Part shown: positions 26,372 through 35,010 of the stretch, one piece after another
Numbering within the stretch: position 1 is the first letter of the stretch
How the letters are laid out: every line of letters begins with the position of its first letter
From: Microcaldota archaeon
GTDB taxonomy: Archaea > Micrarchaeota > Micrarchaeia > Micrarchaeales > Micrarchaeaceae
Assembly (NCBI GenBank): GCA_028866905.1
Contig: JAGWHI010000003.1
Span: 1-64,000, forward strand
DNA: 64,000 nucleotides
Direction: 5' to 3'
The notes under the pieces: generated by a model
Databases searched by the model: none
The model's input: the letters and a program-made list of their open reading frames with translations, nothing else
Told to the model about the DNA's origin: nothing
Made by a program: the position numbers and the translations under genes

Positions 26372-28432
26372 ATGGGTATCATGGAGGCCGCAAACAGGCT
26401 CGCTATGGAGAGAAGTCCGTATCTTAAGGAGCACTCGCACGACCCTGTCGATTGGTACCCCTGGGGCGACGAGGCCTTCGAGGCGGCAAAGAGGCTGGAC
26501 CGGCCGATATTCCTTTCTATAGGGTACTCGTCGTGCCACTGGTGCCACGTTATGCAGAGGGAGTCTTTCCAGGACGAGAAGACGGCGAAGCGCATGAACG
26601 AGCTCTTCGTGAACATGAAGGTGGACAGGGAGGAGCGGCCCGACATAGACGCCGTGTACATGAAGGTGTGCCAGTTGATGAACGGCAACGGCGGGTGGCC
26701 GCTCACCATAATAATGACGCCGGACAAGAGGCCGTTCTTCTCGGCCACGTACATCCCCAGGAGCGCGAGGTTCGGCGACGGGGGGATGGACTCTCTGATG
26801 GACAACGTCGAGGCGCTTTGGTCGAAGAGGCGCGAGGACATAGAGAAGACGGCGATGAAGGTGGTCGATGCCCTCGAAGCCCACGTAGAGACGCGATCGG
26901 AGCCCGGAAAGGCAGACCCGAAAGGCCTGATAGAGGAGGCGTTCCTGCAGCTGTCCGGCATATTCGACAACACATATGGCGGCTTCGGCACTGCGCCAAA
27001 GTTCCTGATGCCGGCGCACCTGATGTTCCTGCTGCAGTACCACGCAAGTACAGGCTCGGACACCGCACTCTACATGGTTGAGCGCACATTGCGCATGATG
27101 CGCCTAGGCGGGGTCTACGACCAGATAGGATTCGGGTTCCACAGGTACTCCACGGACCAGATGTGGTTCATGCCGCACTTCGAGAAGATGCTCTACGACC
27201 AGGCGCTGATGTCCATCGTATACACCGACGCCTATCTTGCGACGAAGAGCGAGGATCTTGGGTCGACAGCGAAGGAGCTGCTCCAGTTCATGGCGACTGA
27301 GCTGCGCTCCAGGGACGGCGCATTCTACACCGCGCTCGACGCAGACAGCAACGGCAGGGAGGGGGAGTTCTACCTCTGGTCCGCAGAGGAGGTGAAAAGG
27401 CTGCTTCCGGATAAGGTTGCAGCCAGCGTGATGGAGGTGTTCAACCTTGACGAGGAGGGAAACTTCAGGGACTCGCACGGAAAGAACATCCTGTACATGA
27501 CAGCCTCGTTGGAAGATATCTCGGAGAAAACGGAGAACGGAGACATTGCGAGGGATATCGGGCAGGCGCGTGAGGCCATGTACATGGCGAGGTCTGCACG
27601 GATACCGCCCAACCTCGACGACAAGATACTTGCGGACAACAACGGCCTTGCGATAGCCGCGTTCTCCAAAGCGGCCAGGGCGTTCGGGAATGAGGGCTAC
27701 CTTGTGATCGCGAAGAAGGCCGCGGACAGGATAATCTCTGAGCTCTTCGATGGCGACAGGCTCCTGCACGCTAGGGGCGCGCGCGGTCCGATATACGGAT
27801 TCATCGACGACTACGCCTTCCTATGCTTCGGCCTAATAGAGCTGTACCAGGCGTCCTTCGAGGCAAAGTACCTGGACTGCGCGATACGGCTTGCGGAGCA
27901 TATGGAGGGGCATTTCCTGGACAAGGGGATGGCTGGCTTCTTCACGTCAGCAGATTACGCGGAGGGATTGCTTGTCAGGGACATCGACACCGCAGACGGG
28001 GCGATACCCTCGGGAAACTCTGTTGCGATGATGGACATGATACGCTTATCGAGGATGACAGGGGACGAAAGCCACGAGGAGAAGGCTTCGAGGATAGCTG
28101 ATTCGCTGCACGGGAGGGTATCGCAGTACCACCTGGGGTACACTTTCCTGCTTACTGCGCTTTCGTACGCCACGTCAAAGTCGTACGAGATAGTGGTTGC
28201 AGGGGAGAGGGGCGCGAAGGACACCGAAACGATGCTCGCTGCGATAAACTCCACTTTCCTCCCGAACGCGGTGGTGGTGCTGAACGACGGGAGTGGGAGC
28301 GTACGCTCGGATTTCGCAAAGGGAATGAAACAAACCGGCGGGGCCGCCACGGCTTACGTATGCACTGGATTCAGCTGCAAGGCGCCCACGAACAGCGTCA
28401 AGCGCATGATCGAGCTTCTTGGCAAGGGGTAG
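26372..28432 (+). CDS. Thioredoxin-domain protein of the YyaL/SSP411 (DUF255) family
   Basis: 686 aa, the usual length. Residues 1-165 form a thioredoxin-like domain with [14 protein letters not shown] (CxxC) and [11 protein letters not shown]; the remainder is an (alpha/alpha)6-barrel-like region similar to N-acylglucosamine epimerase/glycosidase folds ([37 protein letters not shown]). The family is broadly conserved, but its biochemical function is not settled. GGTG lies 4-8 nt before the ATG. A hairpin follows 10 nt after the stop. Confidence 0.9.
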   Translation: MGIMEAANRLAMERSPYLKEHSHDPVDWYPWGDEAFEAAKRLDRPIFLSIGYSSCHWCHVMQRESFQDEKTAKRMNELFVNMKVDREERPDIDAVYMKVCQLMNGNGGWPLTIIMTPDKRPFFSATYIPRSARFGDGGMDSLMDNVEALWSKRREDIEKTAMKVVDALEAHVETRSEPGKADPKGLIEEAFLQLSGIFDNTYGGFGTAPKFLMPAHLMFLLQYHASTGSDTALYMVERTLRMMRLGGVYDQIGFGFHRYSTDQMWFMPHFEKMLYDQALMSIVYTDAYLATKSEDLGSTAKELLQFMATELRSRDGAFYTALDADSNGREGEFYLWSAEEVKRLLPDKVAASVMEVFNLDEEGNFRDSHGKNILYMTASLEDISEKTENGDIARDIGQAREAMYMARSARIPPNLDDKILADNNGLAIAAFSKAARAFGNEGYLVIAKKAADRIISELFDGDRLLHARGARGPIYGFIDDYAFLCFGLIELYQASFEAKYLDCAIRLAEHMEGHFLDKGMAGFFTSADYAEGLLVRDIDTADGAIPSGNSVAMMDMIRLSRMTGDESHEEKASRIADSLHGRVSQYHLGYTFLLTALSYATSKSYEIVVAGERGAKDTETMLAAINSTFLPNAVVVLNDGSGSVRSDFAKGMKQTGGAATAYVCTGFSCKAPTNSVKRMIELLGKG

Positions 28433-28442
28433 ATTTTTGGGT

Positions 28443-28464
28443 TGCAAGGGGTTTCCCCCTTGCA
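28443..28464 (+). terminator. Stem-loop after the thioredoxin-domain gene
   Basis: A perfect 9-bp stem (TGCAAGGGG / CCCCTTGCA, 4-nt loop) lies 10 nt after the stop at 28432. It is not followed by a T run, so it may stabilise the 3' end rather than act as a terminator. Confidence 0.45.
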
Positions 28465-28754
28465 TGGTGGGTTGGTGGGGAATTAGGTGTGTGGTTGGTA
28501 TAAACAGATGGACTGACAGAGTCAATCCGGTCTTCCTCCACCGAATAATATTATGGTTTAACTTATATTTAAACATATCGTGGTTATATCCTAATAAATA
28601 GCTATTGGCATATTTAATAAGTTATAATAAATTAGTTTAATAACTAATTTTATATACTTCTACCCATCGCTGTCGTCTATATTTCTGGATATAATAATTA
28701 GAGCACTCACATTAAGGGATATAGATAAACCCATCTATTACGCCCTGCGTGGGG
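28465..28754. other. AT-rich non-coding gap
   Basis: About 290 bp without a credible ORF. From about 28545 onward the base composition turns sharply A/T-rich compared with the GC-rich coding DNA around it. It contains an 8-bp inverted repeat AAATTAGT/ACTAATTT (28629-28636 and 28643-28650, 6-nt spacer) and many TATA-like strings. No tRNA or rRNA feature was recognised. It could be a regulatory or replication-related element, or the remains of an insertion. Confidence 0.5.
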
Positions 28755-29063
28755 CTAGGCCTCGACGTAGACAGTGTCCCCTTCGACAGAGGTCTTGAAG
28801 GTCGGCTCCGGGTCCAGCGGCAACTGGAACCATTCCAGCTTGCCAGTAGTGACGTCCCACTGCGCGCCGTGCCATGGGCAGGTTATGATCTTGCCTTCGA
28901 GCTCGCCCTCTGCAAGCGGGCCGCCCTCGTGGTGGCACGTGCCGTTGATGGCGTAGAACTTGCCCTCGACGTTGGCCACGGCTATCGCCTTTCCGTTAAC
29001 CTCTATGCCGCGCATCCTGCCTGGCGGAAGCTCCGAGACCTTGCACACCTGTACCTTAGCCAT
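28755..29063 (-). CDS. Rieske-type [2Fe-2S] ferredoxin
   Basis: 102 aa, soluble, no signal or membrane segment. The cluster ligands are C43-x-H45 (TCHHEGGPL) and C62-x2-H65 (CPWHGAQWD), as in small Rieske ferredoxins of dioxygenase and nitrite-reductase type. It carries single electrons in the cytoplasm. The partner is not shown, but a flavin reductase-like gene lies 0.8 kb away on the other strand. A TATA box at about 29090-29100 is shared with the divergent pentapeptide gene. Confidence 0.93.
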   Translation of the reverse strand: MAKVQVCKVSELPPGRMRGIEVNGKAIAVANVEGKFYAINGTCHHEGGPLAEGELEGKIITCPWHGAQWDVTTGKLEWFQLPLDPEPTFKTSVEGDTVYVEA

Positions 29064-29087
29064 GGAATCGGTATTAATTGCACGCTC

Positions 29088-29102
29088 GGTTTATTAATTT
29101 TT
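29088..29102. promoter_or_regulatory. Shared divergent TATA region (Rieske / pentapeptide genes)
   Basis: A near-symmetric TTTATTAATTTTT tract lies about 30 nt from the Rieske ATG (minus) and about 30 nt from the GTG at 29130 (plus), fitting leaderless transcripts in both directions. Confidence 0.45.
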
Positions 29103-29129
29103 GCTGAGATTCGATGGCGTGGTCAGGTG

Positions 29130-29816
29130 GTGACTAAGGCTGCGGTTGCAGTAAGGCTTATGTCAGGATTCTACATCACCGGCAGGAGGGCGCTTGCGAA
29201 GGACCTCAGGTCTGTGGGGCACGACCTGAGCAACTGCAGGCTGCCTGGCGCGCAGCTCAAGGGGCTGATGCTCCATGGAGTAAAGATGAAGGCGGCCAAC
29301 CTGGCTGGATCCGACATATCGGAGGCCGTGCTTAGCGGATCCTTCATGAGGAGCGCGAACCTCGGCGGCGCGAACATGCCGTACGCCAATCTCAGCGGGG
29401 CCGACCTCCAGATGGCCAACCTAGGCGGGGCCAACATGGCCTACTCGAACATATCCGGCGCCGACCTGACGGGCGCGAACATGAGCGGCGCGTACCTCGG
29501 CTACGCCAAGGCGAACGGCACTGTTTTTGTCGATGCATACTTGTGGGGATCTTTCGCCCGTGGCGCGGACTTCTCCAAAGCCGATATGCGCAGGGCCTAC
29601 CTCAGGGGCGCTGACCTGAAGGGAGCAAAGCTCTTAGGCGCCATGCTCTCCGGCTGCGACATGGCTGGCGCTAACCTGGGCGGCGCAATGATAAGGCAGG
29701 CACAGTCGCTCGAGCTCGCAGTAGCAGTCGGTTCCATATCCAGGAAGGAGATGAAGACAGCGTCTAGGCGCAGCGTCAAGTCCGCCATGGACTCGCTCGG
29801 CGTAGTGATTCTGTAA
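29130..29816 (+). CDS. Pentapeptide-repeat protein
   Basis: 228 aa from GTG 29130 (TATA spacing); ATG 29160 (218 aa) is an alternative. From about residue 25 to 195 it shows repeated A(D/N)LxG-type units (LRSVGHDLSNC, ANLGGANM, ADLTGANM, ADLKGAKL), which fold into a right-handed quadrilateral beta-helix. One break in the repeat (TVFVDAYLWGSFARG) interrupts the middle. The last 30 residues are helical. Some such proteins mimic DNA and bind gyrase, but most have unknown roles, and nothing here decides the matter. Confidence 0.85.
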   Translation: MTKAAVAVRLMSGFYITGRRALAKDLRSVGHDLSNCRLPGAQLKGLMLHGVKMKAANLAGSDISEAVLSGSFMRSANLGGANMPYANLSGADLQMANLGGANMAYSNISGADLTGANMSGAYLGYAKANGTVFVDAYLWGSFARGADFSKADMRRAYLRGADLKGAKLLGAMLSGCDMAGANLGGAMIRQAQSLELAVAVGSISRKEMKTASRRSVKSAMDSLGVVIL

Positions 29817-29878
29817 GCGCTTTCGGATTTTTCAGCGTCATCCTTAAAAACATGCCGAACCTATAAGGGATTGATTGG

Positions 29879-30604
29879 ATGCCGAATTACCAGAATCAGA
29901 GGATATTCACGATAACCGAGCTCAAGGACGAGACTCCGGAGGTGCTCCTGGTGAGGCTGAGGGCGCAGGACGGCGCGAAGTACACCTTCGACCCTGGGAT
30001 GTTCATAATGATATCGGGACTCGAGCAGCAGACAGGCAAGACATACATAGCCAGGGCGTTCTCGATAGCTTCGGAGCCGGAGCTCAGCGAGGTGGAGCTC
30101 TTCGTGGTCAAGGTGCACGAGGGCCACACGAGCCACTTCATTGAGTCCAGGATAGGCGACACCTTCCTGATAGGGAATCCCAACGGCCAGTTCAAGTTCC
30201 TGCCTGACAAGGACAGCAAGGTGCTCTTCGTGGCCGGGGGAACAGGGCTTGCGCCATTCATGTCCATGCTAAGGCACATGAAGCGCATAAACGCTGACAA
30301 CGACGCGATACTGCTCTACAGCATAAAGTATCCGACCGAGATAATCAAGAAGGAGGAGCTGGAGAGCCTTGCGCAGCAGCTCAAGCTTAGGACGTATATA
30401 ACAGTCACCAGGCCGCAGCCCGGAGACGGATGGGCCGGCGAGACAGGCCACATAGACGCCGACAAGATAAGGAAATTGGCCCCGGACCTGTCGGAGCGCG
30501 GGGTTTACATATGCGGCCCCCTGCCTTTCGTGAAGGCGATAAAGGACGCGCTGACTTCGCTTGGAGTTCCACAGGAGAGGGTCAAGGCCGACGTGTGGGG
30601 CTAG
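29879..30604 (+). CDS. Ferredoxin-NAD(P)H reductase-like flavoprotein
   Basis: 241 aa. Residues 1-100 form the FAD-binding barrel with YIARAFSIASEPE (RxxS motif); 105-240 the NAD(P)-binding domain with FVAGGTGLAPFMSML and ending CGPLPFVKAIKDAL. It moves electrons between NAD(P)H and a one-electron carrier. The Rieske protein nearby is a plausible partner; this is inference. There is no iron-sulfur Cys cluster at the C-terminus, so it is unlike PyrK. A TATA-like box (TCCTTAAAAAC, about 29841-29851) is 30 nt upstream. Confidence 0.88.
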   Translation: MPNYQNQRIFTITELKDETPEVLLVRLRAQDGAKYTFDPGMFIMISGLEQQTGKTYIARAFSIASEPELSEVELFVVKVHEGHTSHFIESRIGDTFLIGNPNGQFKFLPDKDSKVLFVAGGTGLAPFMSMLRHMKRINADNDAILLYSIKYPTEIIKKEELESLAQQLKLRTYITVTRPQPGDGWAGETGHIDADKIRKLAPDLSERGVYICGPLPFVKAIKDALTSLGVPQERVKADVWG

Positions 30605-30735
30605 ACTACTGACTTGCGCATATGGTTGATGCCGGCTGCAGCCGAGGTTATAAGGACCGCTTCGGGAACCTCCTTCCTCGCGAGCCGCCTGATGCCCGCC
30701 AGATTGGCGTGCGCCAGGGCTAGTGCATGGATCAT
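30601..30735 (-). CDS. 44-aa small protein downstream of the XRE regulator
   Basis: A 45-codon ORF starts at ATG 30735-30733, overlapping the TGA of the regulator gene as ATGA, and its TAG overlaps the convergent reductase stop by 3 nt. The product is small, Ala-rich and basic (ANLAGIRRLARKEVP in the middle). The ORF fills the whole gap between the two genes exactly, and the ATGA junction matches coupled genes elsewhere in the window. No family is recognised. Moderate support only. Confidence 0.4.
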   Translation of the reverse strand: MIHALALAHANLAGIRRLARKEVPEAVLITSAAAGINHMRKSVV

Positions 30736-31427
30736 GTCTTGTCAAGCCTCTGCTGTATCTCCTCGACGCTGAGCTTGGTGGCGAGGAGCGGTATCTTCTC
30801 GATCTGCGCAATCTTTATCGCAAGCCTGTCTATGTTCGTTATGCCGTGCATCACCACGACCTTTGGCTTTATCGGCGCCACCCTTATCACCACAAGCGGC
30901 GACCTTCCCGTAGACACGTGCTCGAAGACGAACGCCCTCTCGGTCGTAGACCCGAAGAGCTTCGGGTACTCCGATGGCGACATCTCCAGTATCACCCTGA
31001 GGCTGTCGACTATAGTGTAGCCGAACAGGTTTATCGAGTCCAGGTAGCTCGGGTTGACTATTATCTTGCCCTCTATTATCCTGTTGAAGTCCAGCCCGCT
31101 TATCGGGGCTGCGAAGTCGTGCACCCTGTAGAACGGCTCCTTCTCCGACTTGTTGGCCATGGCCATTCGCTCCAGGTTCTGCACCACCGTGCTTCCGCGG
31201 CCCTCGTCTATCGTGAAGATCGCGTCAACGAACCTCTTTATTACCCCTACGCCCGGGCTGAGCCTCCTGTTGCTCTCGTAATCGCTTATGGTCGACGCGG
31301 ATATCTTGATGTACTTGGAGAGTTCCGACTGCGTTACCCCGAAGAGCTCCCTCCACTTCTTCATGGTGCTGCCTGGGCTCTCCGAAAGAGCTATCTCGCC
31401 CGCTATCTTCTCCCTGAGTTCGTCCAT
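30732..31427 (-). CDS. XRE-family HTH transcription regulator (COG1709-like)
   Basis: 231 aa. Residues about 20-70 form a lambda-repressor-type HTH (WRELFGVTQSELSKYIKISASTISDYESNR). Residues 100-225 form a ligand- or dimer-type domain with YRVHDFAAPISGLDFNRIIEGKII and VVIRVAPIKPKVVVMHG, the architecture of archaeal predicted regulators of COG1709. Targets are unknown. It follows the 31431 membrane protein gene by 3 nt, so the two are probably co-transcribed. Confidence 0.85.
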   Translation of the reverse strand: MDELREKIAGEIALSESPGSTMKKWRELFGVTQSELSKYIKISASTISDYESNRRLSPGVGVIKRFVDAIFTIDEGRGSTVVQNLERMAMANKSEKEPFYRVHDFAAPISGLDFNRIIEGKIIVNPSYLDSINLFGYTIVDSLRVILEMSPSEYPKLFGSTTERAFVFEHVSTGRSPLVVIRVAPIKPKVVVMHGITNIDRLAIKIAQIEKIPLLATKLSVEEIQQRLDKT

Positions 31428-31430
31428 AAC

Positions 31431-32195
31431 CTATCCCTTCCTCGTCATATGTCTTTTGTGTTTGGCCTTTATAGGCTTTTCTATTCCGCTGTAAAGGCGC
31501 TCCACCTCCTCGTCGGCTGGCGTGTCCTTGTCGGTCCTGCCCGGAACCTTTGGCGCCTTCATCAGGCCGATGACTATGATCACTATGCCGGCCAGCACTA
31601 TTATGAAGCCGACCGCGCCTATGGCTATCTGGTTGCCGAGCGCGCCGAGGTTTGCAGGGGTCGTCTCGTTTGGCACCTCAGGGAGGTATGCGAGCTGCCC
31701 GCTTATGCTGGACTTCGATGACACGCTCCCGTTGGTGTTGTCCGCGACGAGGTAGTATGTTCCCGGCTGGATCCCCTTCCCCGGGGCGAGAGCCGAGTAG
31801 GCCACCCTTGTCGAGTTGCTCGTGAACTGCATGGCAGGCAGGTAGAATCCGCTTGCGTTGCTTATGACAAGCTCCGCTCCTGCGCCCTCCAAGGACTTCG
31901 CGTCGGACAGGCCTGAGCTCGAGTTCGAGGCCCTGCCGCTCCACCTTGATAGCGCGGAGCCGTTGAACAGGTAGAGGTTGACCGGCGCGCTGAAGTTGCC
32001 TATGACCAGCATCAGCGAATAGTTAGAGATGTAAAGCGGGAGCGAGTAGAACGACGAAGCGCCGATGGTTACGTTCTTGGCTATGGGCTGCGTCTGCGTC
32101 AACCCAGATATGTTCTGCGTCGCTGACAGAGAGAACATGACCACAAGCCCGATCACGAACACCAGCAGGCCTATGAGTACGATCTTCTTTATCAT
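31431..32195 (-). CDS. Hypothetical membrane protein with extracellular beta-rich domain
   Basis: 254 aa. One membrane helix at 4-25, an extracellular part (30-185) with several N-x-S/T sequons and the segments GTYYLVADN and LMLVIGNF, a second helix (190-212), and a charged cytoplasmic tail (213-254). It is co-directional with and directly upstream of the HTH regulator gene. A membrane protein with both ends cytoplasmic paired with a regulator could serve as a sensor, but no signalling motif is seen. Confidence 0.65.
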   Translation of the reverse strand: MIKKIVLIGLLVFVIGLVVMFSLSATQNISGLTQTQPIAKNVTIGASSFYSLPLYISNYSLMLVIGNFSAPVNLYLFNGSALSRWSGRASNSSSGLSDAKSLEGAGAELVISNASGFYLPAMQFTSNSTRVAYSALAPGKGIQPGTYYLVADNTNGSVSSKSSISGQLAYLPEVPNETTPANLGALGNQIAIGAVGFIIVLAGIVIIVIGLMKAPKVPGRTDKDTPADEEVERLYSGIEKPIKAKHKRHMTRKG

Positions 32196-32303
32196 CCCAT
32201 CGGGTAACTATAGTGAAAAGGCTATTTAAGGCTTATTCGGTGCTGTGCGGGCACAGAAAGATATTAAAAAAGCTCTTACATATTGTTATGACTGTGTGGT
32301 TCG

Positions 32304-33050
32304 ATGCCTTCCGAAAAGAAGATGGGAGCGCCTAGCGGCGAAAGGTTCGCGACAGGAATAGAGGGCATGGATGAGATGCTCAACGGCGGCATACCTAAGG
32401 ACAACCAGACCATACTGGCCGGAGGTCCAGGTTCGGGAAAGACGCTGCTGTGCTTTGAGGCGCTGTACAGGAACGCCAAGAACGGCATACCTGGCGCGTT
32501 CATATCCTTCGAGGAGCCGCCGAAGCGCGTGCTGGCTAACGCAAAGGCCGCGTTCACAAAGTTCGACGACATACAGAGCCTGGTGGACAGCAACATGCTG
32601 GTCATAGGCGGGGAGGACCCAGCCACCAAGATACAGTCGGGCATGGGTCCCGAAGCGTACCCGTTCGGCAACGTGGTGTCCGACATGGAGGAGGTCATCA
32701 AGACCAACGACGCCAAGTACATAGCGATAGACTCGCTCTCGCTGCTCAAGCTCATGCTGGGCGACAACCTGCTCTACAGGAAGTCGATGATCGCGCTGAT
32801 ATCAAACCTCAGGAGGCTCGGCGTGACCTCCCTGCTGACCGTCGAGGTGCCCTCTGCGGAGAGGAAGGACCTGAGGTTCAGCCCGGAATTCTTCATATTC
32901 GACGGGCTCATCACGCTCTACCAGACAGGGGAGCAGGACAAGAGGAGCCTAACGCTCGAGATAGTCAAGATGCGCGGCACGGACCACAGCAGGTCCCTCG
33001 CGCCGTACGACATTACCGACGAGGGCTTCAACGTCCTCACGGCGGATTAG
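32304..33050 (+). CDS. KaiC-like RecA-superfamily ATPase
   Basis: 248 aa, one RecA-like domain. Walker A GGPGSGKT (40-47), Walker B AIDSLSLLKL, and EVPSAERKDLRFSPEFFIFDG in the C-terminal part fit archaeal single-domain KaiC/GvpD-like ATPases. Some of these control motility or transcription in archaea. A TATA-like box (GATATTAAAAAAGC, 32261-32274) is about 30-40 nt upstream. The next gene, a Cys-rich surface protein, follows after 9 nt, so they are likely one operon. Confidence 0.85.
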   Translation: MPSEKKMGAPSGERFATGIEGMDEMLNGGIPKDNQTILAGGPGSGKTLLCFEALYRNAKNGIPGAFISFEEPPKRVLANAKAAFTKFDDIQSLVDSNMLVIGGEDPATKIQSGMGPEAYPFGNVVSDMEEVIKTNDAKYIAIDSLSLLKLMLGDNLLYRKSMIALISNLRRLGVTSLLTVEVPSAERKDLRFSPEFFIFDGLITLYQTGEQDKRSLTLEIVKMRGTDHSRSLAPYDITDEGFNVLTAD

Positions 33051-33059
33051 GGTCTGTTG

Positions 33060-34121
33060 ATGCTCCGCGGTCTGCTTGAGCCCGGCAAGAGGCGCGGCGC
33101 AGGCGGCCCTGAAGAAACGGCCCAGAGGACGAGAAGGCTCATAGTGGCTGTTGTTGTCTTACTGCTCGCGGTCGCGGCATTGTCGATAGCTTTCACCGGA
33201 GGCGGAGCTGCAGGGGGGATCTCGTCATGCTCGTCGATAATACTGGGGCAGCAGCGAATAGAGTGCATCTCCTCGCTCGCCAACTCGACGCTGAACGTGA
33301 CGATGTGCGGATACCTGCCGTCGCCCCAGAACGACGAGTGCATAGTGCACATCGCGGCGCAGAAGGGCGCTGCGGCAGACTGCTCGATGATAAGCCGGGG
33401 CAGCGCATACTACGACCAATGCGAGTACCAGCTGGCGAACAGGACCGGCGACCGGTCGCTGTGCTACAACCTCACTGACAATTACACGGAGTCGAGCTGC
33501 CTGTACAGCTTCGCGGCAAAGGGCGGCTTCTCCAGCATCGGGTTGTGCGGCTCCATGAGGAATTCGACCTTGGCAGGCGACTGCAGGGACGTATACTACT
33601 TCAAGCTTGCGGTGTCGCAGCGCGACCAGGCGCAGTGCCTGAACCTGCCGGGCCATTACGACAGCGGCGCGCTCTATGCCGTGGTGTCGAGCGCGCAGAA
33701 CCAGTCGCTGACCAACAGCAGCCTGCTGCTGTACAGCAACGCCAACATAACGGCCAGGGACTACTGCTACTACACGCTGGCTGCCGCTACTGGGAACAGG
33801 ACGATATGCTCGCAGACGAGCGGCACGTACGCTGACGAGCTCTGCCTATCGAGCTTCTCGTCGTTCTACAACCAGACAGGCGCCGGGAACACTACGTCTG
33901 TATGCTCCAGCCTGCCCGGCTATCTCATCAGCTCGTGCACGTACAGCATAGAGGAGAGCAACGCGATAGTGGCTAGGAACGTGACAGCCTGCCTGGCGAT
34001 ACCGGACCAGCAGTACAGCGAGACGTGCATAATCAACATGGCCGCGCACTACAACGACAGCGCGTACTGCACTCAGCTCACAAACGACACGCTGAAGCAG
34101 ATATGCTACAGCACCAGCTGA
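33060..34121 (+). CDS. Membrane-anchored Cys-repeat surface protein
   Basis: 353 aa from ATG 33060. The basic N-terminus (1-27) is cytoplasmic, followed by one membrane helix (28-47). Residues 55-353 are extracellular and carry about twenty regularly spaced Cys in repeats of roughly 25-35 residues, each like C-x2-L...Y...C-x-Y-x-LA...D-x-S-x-C, with many N-x-S/T sequons. The repeats suggest a solenoid of disulfide-linked helical hairpins. I know no named family. It is probably co-transcribed with the KaiC-like ATPase. Confidence 0.65.
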   Translation: MLRGLLEPGKRRGAGGPEETAQRTRRLIVAVVVLLLAVAALSIAFTGGGAAGGISSCSSIILGQQRIECISSLANSTLNVTMCGYLPSPQNDECIVHIAAQKGAAADCSMISRGSAYYDQCEYQLANRTGDRSLCYNLTDNYTESSCLYSFAAKGGFSSIGLCGSMRNSTLAGDCRDVYYFKLAVSQRDQAQCLNLPGHYDSGALYAVVSSAQNQSLTNSSLLLYSNANITARDYCYYTLAAATGNRTICSQTSGTYADELCLSSFSSFYNQTGAGNTTSVCSSLPGYLISSCTYSIEESNAIVARNVTACLAIPDQQYSETCIINMAAHYNDSAYCTQLTNDTLKQICYSTS

Positions 34122-34958
34122 TCACGCCGTGTGCGGGGCGAACTGCGCCCAGTAATCCGGGTCCTGCAGCACGTCGAGCTTGCGCTCATCGTTGTATACC
34201 ATCCTGTAGAGCCAATCGGCCCAGCCGGACATCTCATCGATCTGGTACCTCAGCCCTGGTTCCAGCCCTGCTGCCATCTGCTTGAACTCCTTGCTGTTGA
34301 GGTCCTTTTTTATCTCTCCGACAGCCTGGGAAAGCTTGAGGTTCAATTCAGGGTCGTCGAAGTTGACTGTGCCGCGCAGCGCCATGTCTATGAATGAGAG
34401 CGCCGGCTTTACCCAGTCCCTCTCCAGCTCTGAAAGCGTTTCGGTCATTTTTGGCGGGATCTTCTCGTACGAGCCGAGAAGCGAATTCGTCCTTGCGTTT
34501 ATGCCGTTTATCCTGAACTCTATATCCTTCAACACATCGACAGGCAGCAGCGTCATCCTTGCGTCAACGTCTATCTGCAGGCCGGTTTCGTGTATCGCTA
34601 TCCTGCCCTGTACCTTTACAAGGTCCGCAATATCGGAATTCTCTGAAAATTCGCCCCTGAGGTCGATCAGGTGCACCTTTACCCCTTCCCTTATCTCAGG
34701 GTCTGCTATGAAGTCCGCCTGCGCCCTCATCTCTTCGAAGGTCTTCACTATGCCCCTGAGCTCCTCCCTTCGTTCCATGGGACTGAGCTTTGGAAAGTTA
34801 AGCTCTGCGCCCTCCCTGGTGTCGACAAGCGTGTCTAACTGCTTCTCAAGCTTCGACAGCAGGCTGTTTTCCCCGACAAAAATGCGCGAAAGGACCTCCC
34901 TGTCCATGCGCCTCTTTGCCGCTTCCTCGGTGACCGGCTGCTTGCTCTGAAGGGCCAT
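34122..34958 (-). CDS. Hypothetical soluble protein, 278 aa
   Basis: Not recognised. There is no signal or membrane segment. It has helical ends (SLLSKLEKQLDTLV; LYRMVYNDERKLDV) and a middle beta stretch (GVKVHLIDLRGEF, LVKVQGRIAIHETGLQIDVD). Its stop abuts the stop of the Cys-repeat gene. A TATA-like box (about 34980-34990) lies just upstream of the ATG. Confidence 0.6.
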   Translation of the reverse strand: MALQSKQPVTEEAAKRRMDREVLSRIFVGENSLLSKLEKQLDTLVDTREGAELNFPKLSPMERREELRGIVKTFEEMRAQADFIADPEIREGVKVHLIDLRGEFSENSDIADLVKVQGRIAIHETGLQIDVDARMTLLPVDVLKDIEFRINGINARTNSLLGSYEKIPPKMTETLSELERDWVKPALSFIDMALRGTVNFDDPELNLKLSQAVGEIKKDLNSKEFKQMAAGLEPGLRYQIDEMSGWADWLYRMVYNDERKLDVLQDPDYWAQFAPHTA

Positions 34959-35010
34959 CCTATCTGGGATATAATGCGGCTTGGATGATATAAATAGCTT
35001 ACTGTACGGG

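Noticed and set aside
28465-28754. Replication origin
   Set aside because: AT-rich with an inverted repeat, but there are no recognisable origin recognition boxes and no Cdc6/Orc1 gene nearby; kept only as an unexplained non-coding region.
30723-31721. Plus-strand ORF (332 codons) opposite the XRE regulator and membrane protein
   Set aside because: Arg/Leu/Val/Tyr-rich and without motifs; the minus-strand genes have HTH, membrane and signal features.
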